Positions 24,141 through 35,658 of a stretch of 64,000 nt of DNA are shown in pieces. The position numbers and the translations under genes were made by a program. The notes below the pieces were generated by a model. That model was not told the DNA's origin. It was given only the letters and a program-made list of their open reading frames with translations, and did not search any database. The DNA is from Druceiella hillmani (Eukaryota > Arthropoda > Insecta > Lepidoptera > Hepialidae), in the NCBI GenBank assembly GCA_039881145.1, contig JAYKKI010000016.1, forward strand, positions 11,460,501 to 11,524,500. Direction: 5' to 3'. The first letter of the stretch is position 1, and each line of letters begins with the position of its first letter.

Positions 24141-25942
24141 TTATAAAGACCGATAGAACTAAAGGGACAAAATGAAGCGTGATTCAATGTGAGCGCACGG
24201 AAAATAGATCAATTTTGAAAAATATCAGGGCACATGGATGAAAAATTATTTTATTATTTTCTAATTCTATAAAATAAAACGACGTATAGACACTATCATT
24301 CAATGATATGAATAGCAAAACATAACCAAAAGAAATATTTTTTAAATTTTACTATACCAATATATTATATACGAGATATATATTTATCCATGTACACAAC
24401 AAAATTTTAATGTGAGAAATAACAAAAATTACTACGCACCGTAAAAATGTGACCCATATTCACCTGACATGGCAACCAGAGAGCTTCAATCTTTCGAATG
24501 ATTTTTGAATTGGTAAATCAATTAACTACGACTGAAAACAATGAAAAATCAATTGCCCAAAATTCTTTTTAACAATAGGATCGTGAATAAAATTTGTTTT
24601 CAATATGATGAAAAGAATTCAGTCTATTTACAAATATCTATGAAGCCATTACAGAAACTTATTTTTAGCTTTAACGGATACCCGAAACAATCCGTACGTC
24701 TTCAGTTCGGACGCAAAGTCGTTCGTGAATGAAGTCAGTAACACCGGAGTAAGAAACGTATCAGGGGTGGGTTTCAGTTTCAATTAGTTATAAAAATTAA
24801 ATAATTTAATATTTATATGAAAAACTTTCAAACACGAGAAAACCCTTAAATAACCCTATACATAAGTTTCGTTGTCAATGTTAACTTTATTTACTTAAAT
24901 GTTACCATCTAAGTTAATAATAGCATACGATGAAGCATAATGGCATTGTCAGTACTTCTATCGCACCAAAATAGCAACTAAAACACTGTGAGATATTATG
25001 TAAGCAATTAATAAACCCTCCATTTTAGTACATCAATATTGGCTCATGTGATTTCCAAACCGAATAGTACCGCTTTTTTTCAAAGCACTAATTCTTTACC
25101 ATTGCAGTATGAAAGTAGTTGTGCTGGATAACAGAAAATTAACCTGAAATGTTTTCCAATAAACTTAAACTTTATTGAAAAAAAAACCTTTTTCCTATTC
25201 AAATCTTAGAAAACAACGCTTAGTCTAGTCACAGGAAAGTACATCTTCATAAATCCTGGTATATATATTGCATGCTGCGTCGTTCGCTTTTTATCCTGCG
25301 ACGAAATTTATGAAGCAGTATCATTTTAATTTATCCTTATTATACATTGTTTGTTCTTTACTCGCTGAATCTCTATTACTAACTAAATAAAAAATTAGAC
25401 GTCGCGTTCAAATACTCTGCCAGAGATGTTTCTGAAAAAAATCTATGGAAATACATAGATTTTTTTCAGAAATGACCACTTGAAACCTTTTGAGAGTTAT
25501 AAGTAACATAGGTTTCGTATCACTTATCCTTATATTTAAATTAAAATAAAATTTATTTTTAATTTTTATTTCTTCTGCGAAATCCTAAAATAAAGCATTA
25601 GCTATTTATATAGATTTCACATATTTTATTTGGCTCTATTTATATTGATATTAACATGACAATAATAATATAGATTATATTATATTCATATAATAGTAAG
25701 ACCATCATAAGTGAATTTTCATAATGTTTCCTGTAAACATTGTGGGTGAAAACATCAGATTTTCAGATGCACTTACCTTTCCACCAAACAAATACATGGT
25801 TTGTTATTTTATTTCAGGATCGAAATGTTTTGAGGAGTGACTATTACTTTGATAGACATACTGAAAGAAACTTAGATGTAAATAACATAAAAAAGAACCC
25901 AAGAGAACAATCTTGGCAAGGGGATATCTGACTATAGTAAAT
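24141..25942. other. AT-rich intergenic DNA
   Basis: No gene is supported. Two 63-codon plus-strand open frames (24541-24732 and 25740-25931) have mixed composition but no recognised motif. A hairpin at 25429-25472 is listed separately. Confidence 0.45.
25429..25472. repeat. hairpin, 19-nt arms, 6-nt loop
   Basis: 'tttctgaaaaaaatctatg' is followed after 'gaaata' by its exact reverse complement. Confidence 0.9.
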
Positions 25943-25952
25943 TTATATATAC

Positions 25953-26048
<96 letters not shown>

Positions 26049-26052
26049 CTAA

Positions 26053-26102
<50 letters not shown>
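25943..26102. repeat. (TA)n microsatellite, longest in the window
   Basis: About 160 bp of TA dinucleotides with a few G, C and A interruptions. Confidence 0.95.
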
Positions 26103-26104
<2 letters not shown>

Positions 26105-26378
26105 CGACAAGTTAAATTTCAATAAAAAAAATTAAATTACTTTCTAGAAGAGCAGTTTATTTTTGATAACGCACATATTACTAATATTTGATTATGATAT
26201 TGATGATTAAGTTAAGTGTACATAACATTCTTATACAGGAAAAAACAATATAAACATTAATAATCATCAAGACTGGTAAAACTTTGCAATTCTTATGCAA
26301 CAAACAAATAATTGTTAAGCAGGCTAAAAATTTCTTAAAGTTTAAATTAAAGGGCCTAATTAAGAACATAATTTATTT

Positions 26379-26480
26379 TATTGCTTTTTTAGGGTTTCGT
26401 CTCTCGATAGAATCGTTATAACGTTACTTACGTGTCTATCCGTCTGCCACAACCGTTTCTCTCAGTAACAGTTTTACGTA
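26379..26480 (-). repeat. dispersed repeat family A, minus-strand copy
   Basis: The reverse complement reads 'ggcagacggatagacacg', a spacer, then 'gaaaccctaaaaaa', the pattern of family A. Confidence 0.5.
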
Positions 26481-26808
26481 GAACTTGAAACTTGGCTTAG
26501 TATTAAAGCGTACTGAATAGAAAATATTTCATTAGTGAAAAATCAAAATATTTATGTAAAAATTTCAGACGAACAAATTAAATTATCAGGAAAAGATTGT
26601 TTGATTTCATAAAACGTTTATGTTAATTGTAATGTAAAGCTATAAGAATTCCAAAGGCATTGATGAAAATATTTAAAAATTATATATTAAAAAAAACATC
26701 GTCATTCGAAATATGTACAACGTTTTCCGGAAAACTGCATCAGTGATTCTAAATCTAATAGTTTCTTGTAAAATCCCCTATATTTTTATACTGCTAAAAG
26801 ATATGCCT

Positions 26809-26919
<111 letters not shown>

Positions 26920-27147
26920 ATTACTAATATTTGTAGTTTAATAGAAATATTAATAGAACTTTCACGGTGCACAGGCAAACAGGTTTAATCAATAATTTTC
27001 AGTGACTTCTTTATAATCCTCTATGTTAAGAAAGTTAATTTTTTTTGGTGCAGCTAAAATATGTTTTTGCTAATAAAAGTAATTAATGGAAAAAATTTGC
27101 CGCGCCTATGTTAGCTTTACAAACAATTTTACCTACTCTTATGTAAA

Positions 27148-27237
27148 TAAAAAAAATCTGGTCTTGGGATTTAAACTCGGCTGACTTGACTAATGCCATC
27201 ATAATTCCCACCATTTAACCGTGGACGACAACGGAAG
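27148..27237 (-). other. tRNA-like pol III unit (tRNA-derived SINE head or tRNA pseudogene)
   Basis: On the minus strand 'ggttaaatggtggga' fits a degenerate A box (consensus TRGCNNAGTGG). About 30 bp later 'gagtttaaatccc' fits a B box (GGTTCRANTCC) with two changes. The sequence then runs into 'cagattttttttattt', a T8 tract suitable as a pol III terminator. I could not draw a confident cloverleaf, so an active tRNA gene is unlikely. It is best read as a tRNA-derived SINE head or tRNA pseudogene. Confidence 0.35.
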
Positions 27238-27239
27238 CA

Positions 27240-27540
27240 TAGTCACATTTTGTACACAATTATGAAAATTCCCTCATATTGCACTAGGCAAGGGAACGTT
27301 TAAATGAAATTATCGCAGTAAATTCCATCATCACGCGACAATGGTCTGCTGTACGCATTGTTCCTGACATCGACGTCAGTAATTGGTGCGGCCCTTGCTT
27401 GCATCTGACAACGAGACATTATAATTAATCACCCCAATCCGGAAATGTGCGGGCGAGAGATATAGAGAGAAATAATGATTCTGGACCTCGAGCTGACGGC
27501 AAGTCCCTCTTTTGTGCAGGGTGTGTTCGGTTAGTGATGG
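27240..27540. promoter_or_regulatory. GC-elevated noncoding island, candidate enhancer
   Basis: By hand count about 44% GC (133 of 300), against roughly 27% around it, with no protein-like frame. It contains 'acaatgg' at 27338-27344 and 'cattgttc' at 27356-27363, two Sox-type sites facing each other 11 bp apart. It also has 'gacgtcag' (CRE-like), a 'taattaatc' homeodomain site, and 'ccaatccggaaatg', which holds an ETS core (CCGGAA). Clustering of such words in complex DNA within AT-rich surroundings suggests a conserved enhancer. An unrecognised transposon is the alternative. Confidence 0.4.
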
Positions 27541-28138
27541 AAATTACAAAAGAAAAGGTTATCTTTAAACAATAAATTGCCTCTCAACATGTTATATATA
27601 TAATACAAATTTTATTTTGTTTTAATTTTTGTAATAATTCAGTTTACACTAATGGTGTAAACTGAATTATTTGCAAGACGTGTTAAAGAGAGATATACTC
27701 CATAAGTTTACTCATAACTTACAATCTGTGACAACTCTCATGATTTTTCATTGCAACCAAACAACATAAATATTAAAAGAGTTACCTCAAAAAATGAGGT
27801 GTGAAATCAAAAAAAAATAATTTTTTGCATCACAGTGAATTATGCTTTAAATTTTATCTTAAAATCATAAGTCACCGTGACACAAGAAACTAATTTCAAG
27901 CATATTAATAGAATATTATTTCTATGGGCACTTTAGAACCAGCACAATACTGTAAATCTCTAGAAACCTGTGTTAAACCTCCACAAATTGTCTTCTTATT
28001 TGATATATAAATTTGGTAATTCCAAGTCGAACACAAAATTTTCTAAAATTGCCATGCAATTATTTTTGTGTTAGCAAATACAAATTACACAAGTTTTACT
28101 ATCTATCACTGTGCTAAGTTTCATATTTTTATTTTAAA
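27541..28138. other. AT-rich intergenic DNA
   Basis: Contains the hairpin at 27633-27671 and nothing else recognisable. Confidence 0.5.
27633..27671. repeat. hairpin, 17-nt arms, 5-nt loop
   Basis: 'aataattcagtttacac' is followed after 'taatg' by its exact reverse complement. Confidence 0.9.
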
Positions 28139-28236
28139 AAATTTTCTAATAACTCGTATGTGACAGACAACTAGACTGACACGACAGTTATCTTATAGGG
28201 GTTCTGTTTTTCCTTGTTTATGGCACCCTAAAAATA
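28139..28236 (+). repeat. dispersed repeat family A, plus-strand copy
   Basis: Reads 'gtgacagacaactagactga', then 'cttataggggttctgttttt', then 'ggcaccctaaaaa'. This is close to the consensus I associate with lepidopteran repeats: a run of 'gacggac' words, 'aagggttccgttttt', then 'tacggaaccctaaaaa', whose last two blocks can pair as a hairpin. Confidence 0.55.
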
Positions 28237-28277
28237 ATACGGACAGCCCTGTTCAGTTCCTATAATCCAACGAACGA

Positions 28278-28373
28278 ATGATAAAATATCAGATTTCATA
28301 AAATTAAACAAGAGTATGATAAAATATCAGATTTCATAAAATTAAACAAGAGTATGATAAAATATCAGATTTC
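28278..28373. repeat. tandem repeat, 2.5 copies of 38 bp
   Basis: 'atgataaaatatcag' recurs at 28278, 28316 and 28354 with no differences in the shared part, so the expansion is recent. Confidence 0.95.
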
Positions 28374-28842
28374 AATATTCATTTGTAATGATAATACATC
28401 AAATTGTATCCATGATTTTTTATAAAATGGGGTATTTGAAGCCGATATTTTTAATTAAACGTTATCGATAAAGGGTAGGTGATATTATTTTACAAAAAAC
28501 ACTTTGCATGTACGTAATTTAGCACACTTACTTGCTTGTTTAAATCTATATTAATATTATTCATTTTAAATTTCTAGCGCCCTTTAAACTACTATTTACA
28601 TTTTATTGCGGTTACTTTTTATTGCGGGATTATAGTATAAGACAACCAAATCAAGTACTCACAATGTAAGTCGAATACATGCTTTTTACCTATATATTTT
28701 TAGTTTAATTAGTTTCATATTTATTACGATAATGTAATCTTAATTATTTATGTACCTGAAATTCGAATACTAGTACTGCTAGGTTATTGTTATTAGAAAC
28801 AAAGGTATAGTATAAAACTTGTAAACCATGTTATAGAATGAT

Positions 28843-28918
28843 CATGCATCAGAAATATGCATTTTAATTATCGAAATGAGACATGCATCAGAAATATGCA
28901 TTTTAATTATCGAAATAG
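28843..28918. repeat. tandem duplication, 2 copies of 39 bp
   Basis: 'catgcatcagaaatatgc' starts at 28843 and again at 28882. The copies are nearly identical. Confidence 0.95.
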
Positions 28919-29070
28919 CAAGGCAAAAGACGTGCTCGCATACGGCCATGTTTTCCACATAAACTCAAAAATAACTTGGTTCAGGGATTACAAGAACTCA
29001 ATTCGCACTTTACGATCGTTTACTGACTCCCAAGTATCGTTTAATAACACGATTCATCTATTAATATCCT

Positions 29071-29087
29071 GATATATACGTATACAA

Positions 29088-29175
<88 letters not shown>

Positions 29176-29205
29176 GTGTGTGGGTGTGTGTGTGTGTATA
29201 TACAC
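29071..29205. repeat. (TA)n with (TG)n segment
   Basis: About 100 bp of TA dinucleotides followed by 'tgtgtgtgggtgtgtgtgtg' and a short return to TA. Confidence 0.95.
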
Positions 29206-29495
29206 TAACACATAACTTACTCTGCTGTTAGTATGTGTAAACCAGCTTCTCCTAGCAAATATAAAAACTCATTTTACATAGTTGTTAGTTTACTATTTGA
29301 AGCTACGAGAATATTTGATAATGACCTAACTGCGGAACCAAATTAACTTAATTGATATTTTAAAAAATATAAGCTGTTGCACGTGTCTACTCTTAAACAG
29401 GCTCAGGTAAATTTTACGGTAGTGACATTGGAAATTACCGAAAATCAGCCTCAAATTCCCAATGATGAACTCAGCCCAACAAATGATAACAATCT

Positions 29496-29631
29496 CTATT
29501 ATTTTATAATATTTTGACTATTACCATACATTTTTCATACCTTGCAGCTATCGTAAAAGAAAACTATTGTTTTATAATATTTTGATTGTTACCAAACAAT
29601 TTTCATCACTGGCAGTTATCGTAAAAGAAGT
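29496..29631. repeat. tandem duplication, 2 copies of 68 bp
   Basis: Both copies contain 'ttttataatattttga', 'ttaccata/aaaca' and 'tatcgtaaaagaa'. Divergence is roughly 15%. Confidence 0.85.
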
Positions 29632-29654
29632 AAGTATATTTTAATCTCGTTTCC

Positions 29655-29703
29655 TACGCAATCCTTAAAGTGTGAGTAGAATTCACCCTTTAAGGATTGC
29701 GTA
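29655..29703. repeat. hairpin, 16-nt arms, 17-nt loop
   Basis: 'tacgcaatccttaaag' at 29655-29670 is the exact reverse complement of 29688-29703. Confidence 0.9.
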
Positions 29704-30523
29704 CATATTTAGGTACATATGAAGATAAAAAGGCACAGTACTTCCATTAAACTGTTTGAAATATTAATATCGCCATGTAAAGACATTGCTGGTATACATT
29801 GTAGGCGTAAAACTACCAAGGATTTGAATATAAAATCTGGTATCGATCCATAGATTTCTTATAAACTCGAGCGACTATGATTTTATAAACGTTCCCAAAC
29901 GCCCCCTTTTTTATCTTCCAAGTTACAGGAATATCTCAAAGAAAACTAGTTAATAGTAAAAAAATCATATTTTGAAAAATGATGGAACGATTTTATTGGT
30001 ATGTTTTTATATTTATGGCATTTAATAATGCCAATTATGTCTTTTTCCGTAGTCTTTTTTAGTAGCGCAAATTTCCTTATTCTGAACCAAGCTGTATCGA
30101 TCTTTGTTGTTGCTGTACAGAAACACTTATTAAAAAATACTCTGCTAATTAAGCAAACTATAAAACATTAACGTTATTCTCGAACTACGGGAAAGTCCTG
30201 AAACAATCCACTTAAGAGGTAATGTAACTATTGAATGGTTTTAAATTTTTACTATTACAATTTTTACCGTGTTTAGCCGGTCCTTTTACGTACAAATAGT
30301 TGACACAAAGCAAACTTATATTAAAAAAGTTTACACTTGTAGCTAGAATTTTCAAAATACCTCGTAGATATTATAGCAAACTAATTTAACGCTGAACACA
30401 TCTTACGTGAATAAAATTATACGTTTAACGTTAAAACGTTTGACCTCGACCTTCAAAGCTTGTTTTAGCTCCAAATCAAAAGTTTTAAGCAAATAAAAAA
30501 CCGAAATTGGTCGTTACTACGAC
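29704..30523. other. AT-rich intergenic DNA
   Basis: I see nothing supportable here. Confidence 0.5.
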
Positions 30524-30645
30524 AAGTAATAATAATATATGTATTAATACTTTACAAGTAAAAGTAATAATAATATATGTATTAATACTTTAAAAATAAA
30601 ATGTGTAAAGTAATAATAATATATGTATTAATACTTTACAAGTTA
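30524..30645. repeat. three copies of a ~36-bp unit
   Basis: 'aagtaataataatatatg' starts at 30524, 30562 and 30608, each time continuing 'tattaatacttta'. Spacings are 38 and 46 bp. Confidence 0.9.
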
Positions 30646-30826
30646 GGGAAGCATAAACATAAATAACTTTTGCTCTTGTTATAAATAGCATAGATGTATT
30701 TTTCAAAGGTAGGTAAGTAAATTTTTAAGTAAGTTATAAAATTTTATGGAGAAATATTCAAAATATATTTTAAACTTGCACGATAATTATATTTTATTTT
30801 ATGAAAATGTATGTACTTCGAAAGAA

Positions 30827-30870
30827 GAACATCATTTAGTTTAAGTAAGTGACTTAACTAAATGATGTTC
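30827..30870. repeat. hairpin, ~19-nt arms, 5-nt loop
   Basis: 'gaacatcatttagtttaagt' pairs with 30852-30870 with a one-base bulge. Confidence 0.9.
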
Positions 30871-32522
30871 TCGTTGCTTCACCCAGCGTTTCTTTTATCT
30901 TTAACAATAATTTACCTTTATTACGCAAGTTATCACGAAAATTTGTTTTAGGGAGCTAAAATTACAAAGTAGAGAATTTTAAGCGTGTTCGCTCATTAGC
31001 AGTGAAATAATAGTTCCATGATAGTTCGTTACCAATTTAGTGAAGTAGAAGTCATTTGTGTAAAATACTTTTCCAGTTCCTAAAAACAAGAATTTTTTAA
31101 TACTAGATTAGTACTTGTAATCTCACAAAAACTATGAATACTTAAATTTAATCTACTTCAGGCTGTTGAATAAGATGCGCTGTTGGCTTTAATTTAAAAG
31201 TTTGCAAAATTTACGGACAAACTTTAACGTAACATGACGTTAGGAGTTGAAAGTTATTCACACAAAAGCTTATATCAATAATGCTGTAAATTGAATTGCG
31301 AGGTCACGTAAGCTTTTTGGTTTTTAAGCGAAATACTTTTAATGAGTCATTTTACGATCTGTATTTATAAAATTTTGTTTTGTGGTCTCTTATATTGAAC
31401 AGGATAAACATTATTATGAAAATATTTAAAACGAACAATTATTATATTTTTAACTTCATATAAGACGAAAATATGAACAAATTTCATTTGTGTACCGCGT
31501 TATTTAAGAGGCGTATTGCGCAATAAAACCTTTATACATAAGTACTAACTAAGATTTCAAAAAGTCATTTCATTCAGTAATTTCAAAAAGGTAATGAAAC
31601 TTGACATTAACATGGATAACAGACTGTAACTGTACTCATCAATGTCTGAATGACTAAAATAATATATAATGCAAGCCGTAATAATATTCAATATATTATT
31701 TATTTAAAAAAATCTCGTTTTTTATGGAACCCCACAGGCAATTTCGTTCTGTTCGGTTAATCCATCCATCCGTAAGGCCGCATAGTTCTTACACATATTA
31801 TCTCATAGGGTCTAAAGTTTTATACACATGTATACGTAATTTTACAAGTAGTTGTTTCGTACATGATTATACGTATGAATAATTTTAAATAATATGGAGA
31901 AATATAAATATCTGGTAAGGATATCGATTAAAATGTATGAAAAATTTTAAAAATGTCCCTGCACATATAAGATAGCGGTCACTGCAAAATCTCTTGAATT
32001 GTTGTAGCATTAAAGTATTACTAATTATATAAAGACGTTGAGTTTTATTTAATAGAAATTATGACACTTCTCGAACTGAAAAAATATGTAAATTTTAAAA
32101 TTACTGCATACAAATACGAATTATTAACTATATCGAGACAGTGTTTCATAAAAATTTGTTCAACCTTTTACGCGTCATTGGAAAACGCATTTCAATATTT
32201 CCGGTGAGTGATGTCGCAAAAAATAGCCTATATTTGAATTGTTTTTAAGACAGAAGTAGTAAGTCTGTCTTTCGAAGTATTGAAACTTGCACAATAAATG
32301 AAAAAAAAGGATGCAGAACTTACAGCATGAGAGTACGACCCCCATGAGATCGCCTTGTAATTTGTAGCTTATTTAGTGCTGACCACAGACAAGTTCATTA
32401 CTTTTTTAGGATTCCGTAGTGAAGCAAACAAATCTTATCATATATTGACCCGTCAGTTACAGTTTCTACAGTTTCGATCAATATACATTTAATTTTGGAA
32501 GTATATGCTTCAGATGGAAATC
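30871..32522. other. AT-rich intergenic DNA with two family A repeat fragments
   Basis: No gene is supported. The minus strand of 31712-31790 ('ccttacggatggatgg' ... 'ggggttccataaaaa') and of 32407-32480 ('gacgggtcaata' ... 'tacggaatcctaaaaa') look like copies of dispersed repeat family A. Confidence 0.45.
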
Positions 32523-32705
32523 TTAATTAATGCGTAGTAGAATATTATTTTTATTAAGTGCTTTGCCATACACATAAATACGTGGGAAAAACTTTTTTCC
32601 TCTTCTGATATATCCCATGATATATTGTCCAATGGGATACTCGAATGGTTTTCCATACATCCCATCAGGTAACTTATCATTGGCTATCTCTTTTAAAATA
32701 GAGCT
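32523..32705 (-). other. 60-codon protein-like open segment without a good start
   Basis: Between two in-frame stops the minus strand reads KEIANDKLPDGMYGKPFEYP, then IGQYIMGYIRRGKKFFPRIY, then VYGKALNK. The Pro/Gly/Tyr-rich text is unlike random translation of AT-rich DNA. I noted a loose resemblance to the C-terminal 'DG..G.PFDRPI..Y' region of insect hexamerins, but it is too weak to name. No clear splice acceptor precedes it. It could be a single decayed exon, a transposon fragment or chance. Confidence 0.2.
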
Positions 32706-34511
32706 TTACTGCTATCCATTTAAAGACCGTCGACGGAATATTAAACTTGGAAATGATGTGCAAAGTGCCGTTCTAATGTTTTAACCAAGATATTAAAAAT
32801 TGGGGAAATCTTGTAGATTCTAATCTTTGATTATGATTTTAAATTATAATATTGTCTCAGCCAATTCAACAATTCCCGGACATGTTGCTAATCAGGTTAT
32901 CAACTTTATTTGTAGTTCAAAATACGATGACAAACTGAAAAAATTTAACCATTCATCGTGAAAAAAACGCCTTACAAAATATAAAATAAATGACGCTTCT
33001 TAAAATGAATGAAAAAATAATTTCAGAATACGTGTTTAATAATATACTAACTACCGAGCTATTTTCGTCAGAAAAGTTCACGTAAAGTTTGCATAGTAAA
33101 TGCAATCACGAAATGTATGTTAGCAATCTAAAATTTTCCAACTGCAAATTTGCTAACTATGTATATTATTATTTTTACGAATGTATTTCAGCAACTTTTT
33201 GTTTTTTAAATTCCATCGAGTGTACTTGTCGTTCGTCCAGCCGATAACGAGTTCGCTGCGGGTTAAACATTTGATACGATTGTTTCATAACTTTTTCAAA
33301 AATTGAATCCTCAAGTATAAGTTAATTCAATGTTTATTGTACTGCGAAAAATCATCCATTATTCATTTGAAATACTGTTTAAGTATTAATTAATAATAAT
33401 TTACATACCGACGAATCCAATAAACACTGAAAGTACTGTCGTCGCTTTGTCATACTTCAAATATTTTTTACGTCATATGAGCTAGAATTTTAAATCTTGC
33501 ATATAAATAACTTTAAATAATAAAAAAACAGTTTTTCGTCCGTACATCTGTATGTCACACCCGCTATATTGACAATTTCTTAAACAATTTCTAGGGTATC
33601 TCCTCTACATGTAAATTGGGGGTGATATTTTTTCGCATGCCTCTTTGTGTAAGATATATTAGGGATATGACATGAACATTTGGCGATATACGAGTCCGAT
33701 CATAAAATATTAGGCTTGGAAATAGTCATTTTTGTTAAATTTATAAGATTTCCTTTACCTGTTTATACGCTATTTTTTGATTAACTGAAAAGTATTCACA
33801 ATAGTAGTATGTATATATAATGAAATGAAAAGAAAAATAATCTAAGCTAAGTAAACTAGATGTTACGAGTAATAGTCCGCCAACTTCTGACATGTAGTTG
33901 GTCTCTTATATGGTGAAGTACTATATACCTTTGAATATTAAGAACTGCCTAAGTATGTACGGAATCCTCGTAGTGCGAGTTCTGCTCGTACTTAATAAGT
34001 TTTTGTTCGTTAATATCACGAAAAGAAGTCTATTCAATATTAATAAATTAATTAAATTTTTTTTAAATTATTAAAAAAAAATAAATAAATTATTCAATTT
34101 TAATAAATTAATAAAATATTAAAAAAATTAATTATTGACAGAATTCATTATCTAATCCTGCGATTTTTGAATATAAAACTACACTATGAAATGTGTAAAA
34201 AAGGTACTTATTTTCTCATATACTTATCTCTTAATTTCATACTCCTAGTTTTACACTCATATTATTATAATCATAATTTCATTCATACAGTTTTGTAATC
34301 GTACTATATACTTTTAATTTTGTACTGATATTTTTACCACCGTAGTTTTATATTCATAGTTTTGTACTAGTATTTTTATACTCATCAGCGAAGTTTATAC
34401 TCATATTTTTCATAAGCTCCTAATTAACTTCGTATTAATGTAATGTTATAATCAAATGAAATAAAATTGCTATTTCATTATGTGGCACGTGTACGTGGCA
34501 AGAAGATAAAA
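32706..34511. other. AT-rich intergenic DNA
   Basis: No gene is supported. 33530-33620 ('cgtccgtacatctgtatgtc') may be another eroded family A fragment. 33960-34000 contains 'ggaatcctcgtagtgcgag', similar to the start of family B. Confidence 0.45.
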
Positions 34512-34755
34512 ATATTGAATATATTTGGCGTTATTTTGTAGAAATTTATTATTCACAATTAAATGAAACTAGTTCTTTACCACGACCTAGGTTTCGTTGT
34601 ATTACAACATCCTCAAGTGGGATATTAGCAAAGATCTTATCTATCTTTGCTTATATCCCACCTGAAGATGTTGTAATACAACGAAACCTAGGTCGTGGTA
34701 AAGAAATTAAAGAAAGTCGAAATAATACTACATCACGTAGTTTCATTTAATTGTG
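34512..34755. mobile_element. foldback MITE-like element, copy 1
   Basis: 34573-34611 is the perfect reverse complement of 34667-34705 (39 nt). Pairing continues inward with few mismatches to a 7-nt loop, giving arms of about 63 nt. The outer ends 'acaattaaatgaaacta' and 'tagtttcatttaattgt' also pair. Relative to copy 2, about 34 bp are missing from the left arm. A single-sided extension 'tattgaatatatttggcg' upstream is shared with copy 2, so the element is not fully symmetric. No coding capacity. Confidence 0.8.
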
Positions 34756-35257
34756 GAGATAAAAATATGTAAACCCAAGTCTCCATATCTCGAATGCCTT
34801 CTTCTTTAACTTCATCTAAAAATTAAAATATATTCTAAATATCCATTGAGACTAAGTTACAAGTTTTTAACTTATTAATTGAGTTATAGTTTTTAAAATA
34901 TGTGTCTATTTATTTATTATAAAGCACTAGATATTATTTTTAATGCAGTCTTTTTTTAAACCTGTAATATTATATATCAAAAAAACTTTTTTCGTAGCCG
35001 AACTTAAGTATGTCACATTTTCATGTCTTCGCACTATATCGTGAATTCAATCAACATCTTAAGAAAAACATCGTGCCAACATATTAAAAATATCGCCGTG
35101 TTATTAAACGCAAATTAAAACTAAATAACAAAACTTTGCAAAAATACGTCTAAATCTATCATATGAATTATTACTCTTTACATGCTTCTGCTAAACCGTA
35201 ATATCAAGGCTTTCATAGTTAATATCCATAATAATAGTGAGGAAATTCGTTAATCTA

Positions 35258-35262
<5 letters not shown>

Positions 35263-35322
<60 letters not shown>

Positions 35323-35332
35323 AATATATATG
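35263..35332. repeat. (TA)n microsatellite
   Basis: About 70 bp of TA dinucleotides. Confidence 0.95.
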
Positions 35333-35658
35333 TACACTCTGTCCGCGACCCCTATATGAAAATGAATACCAATTAATCTCCCGGTTGTATGTAGATCAGT
35401 GGTGAAACCCGGAATTTGTTATTTCGAGGGGTTTAGAAATTATAGTACAATAAAAATTTCAAGAAAATCTTTCTATACTTATCCTAACATGTGCCATTTA
35501 GGGTGTATGTAACACCTTATTGAAAGATAAGTTATTATTATTATGCAAATAACGAGTCCAACGAGAGCACATTCATGGTCAAGGTTAATTATTAATTTAA
35601 TCAATTGCAAAATCTCTTTGTATTCAGCTGTATTGTGTCGATAAGTTTTTAACATATT

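Noticed and set aside
25913..26104. 63-codon open frame rich in Tyr and Ile
   Set aside because: Produced entirely by the (TA)n microsatellite. The same applies to the frames at 1382-1657 and 26713-26978.
28278..28373. Possible CRISPR-like array of direct repeats
   Set aside because: Units are contiguous with no spacers and the DNA is eukaryotic; it is a plain tandem repeat.
32523..32705. Assignment of the protein-like segment to hexamerin
   Set aside because: The resemblance is limited to a few Gly, Pro and Tyr positions and no hexamerin context is present.
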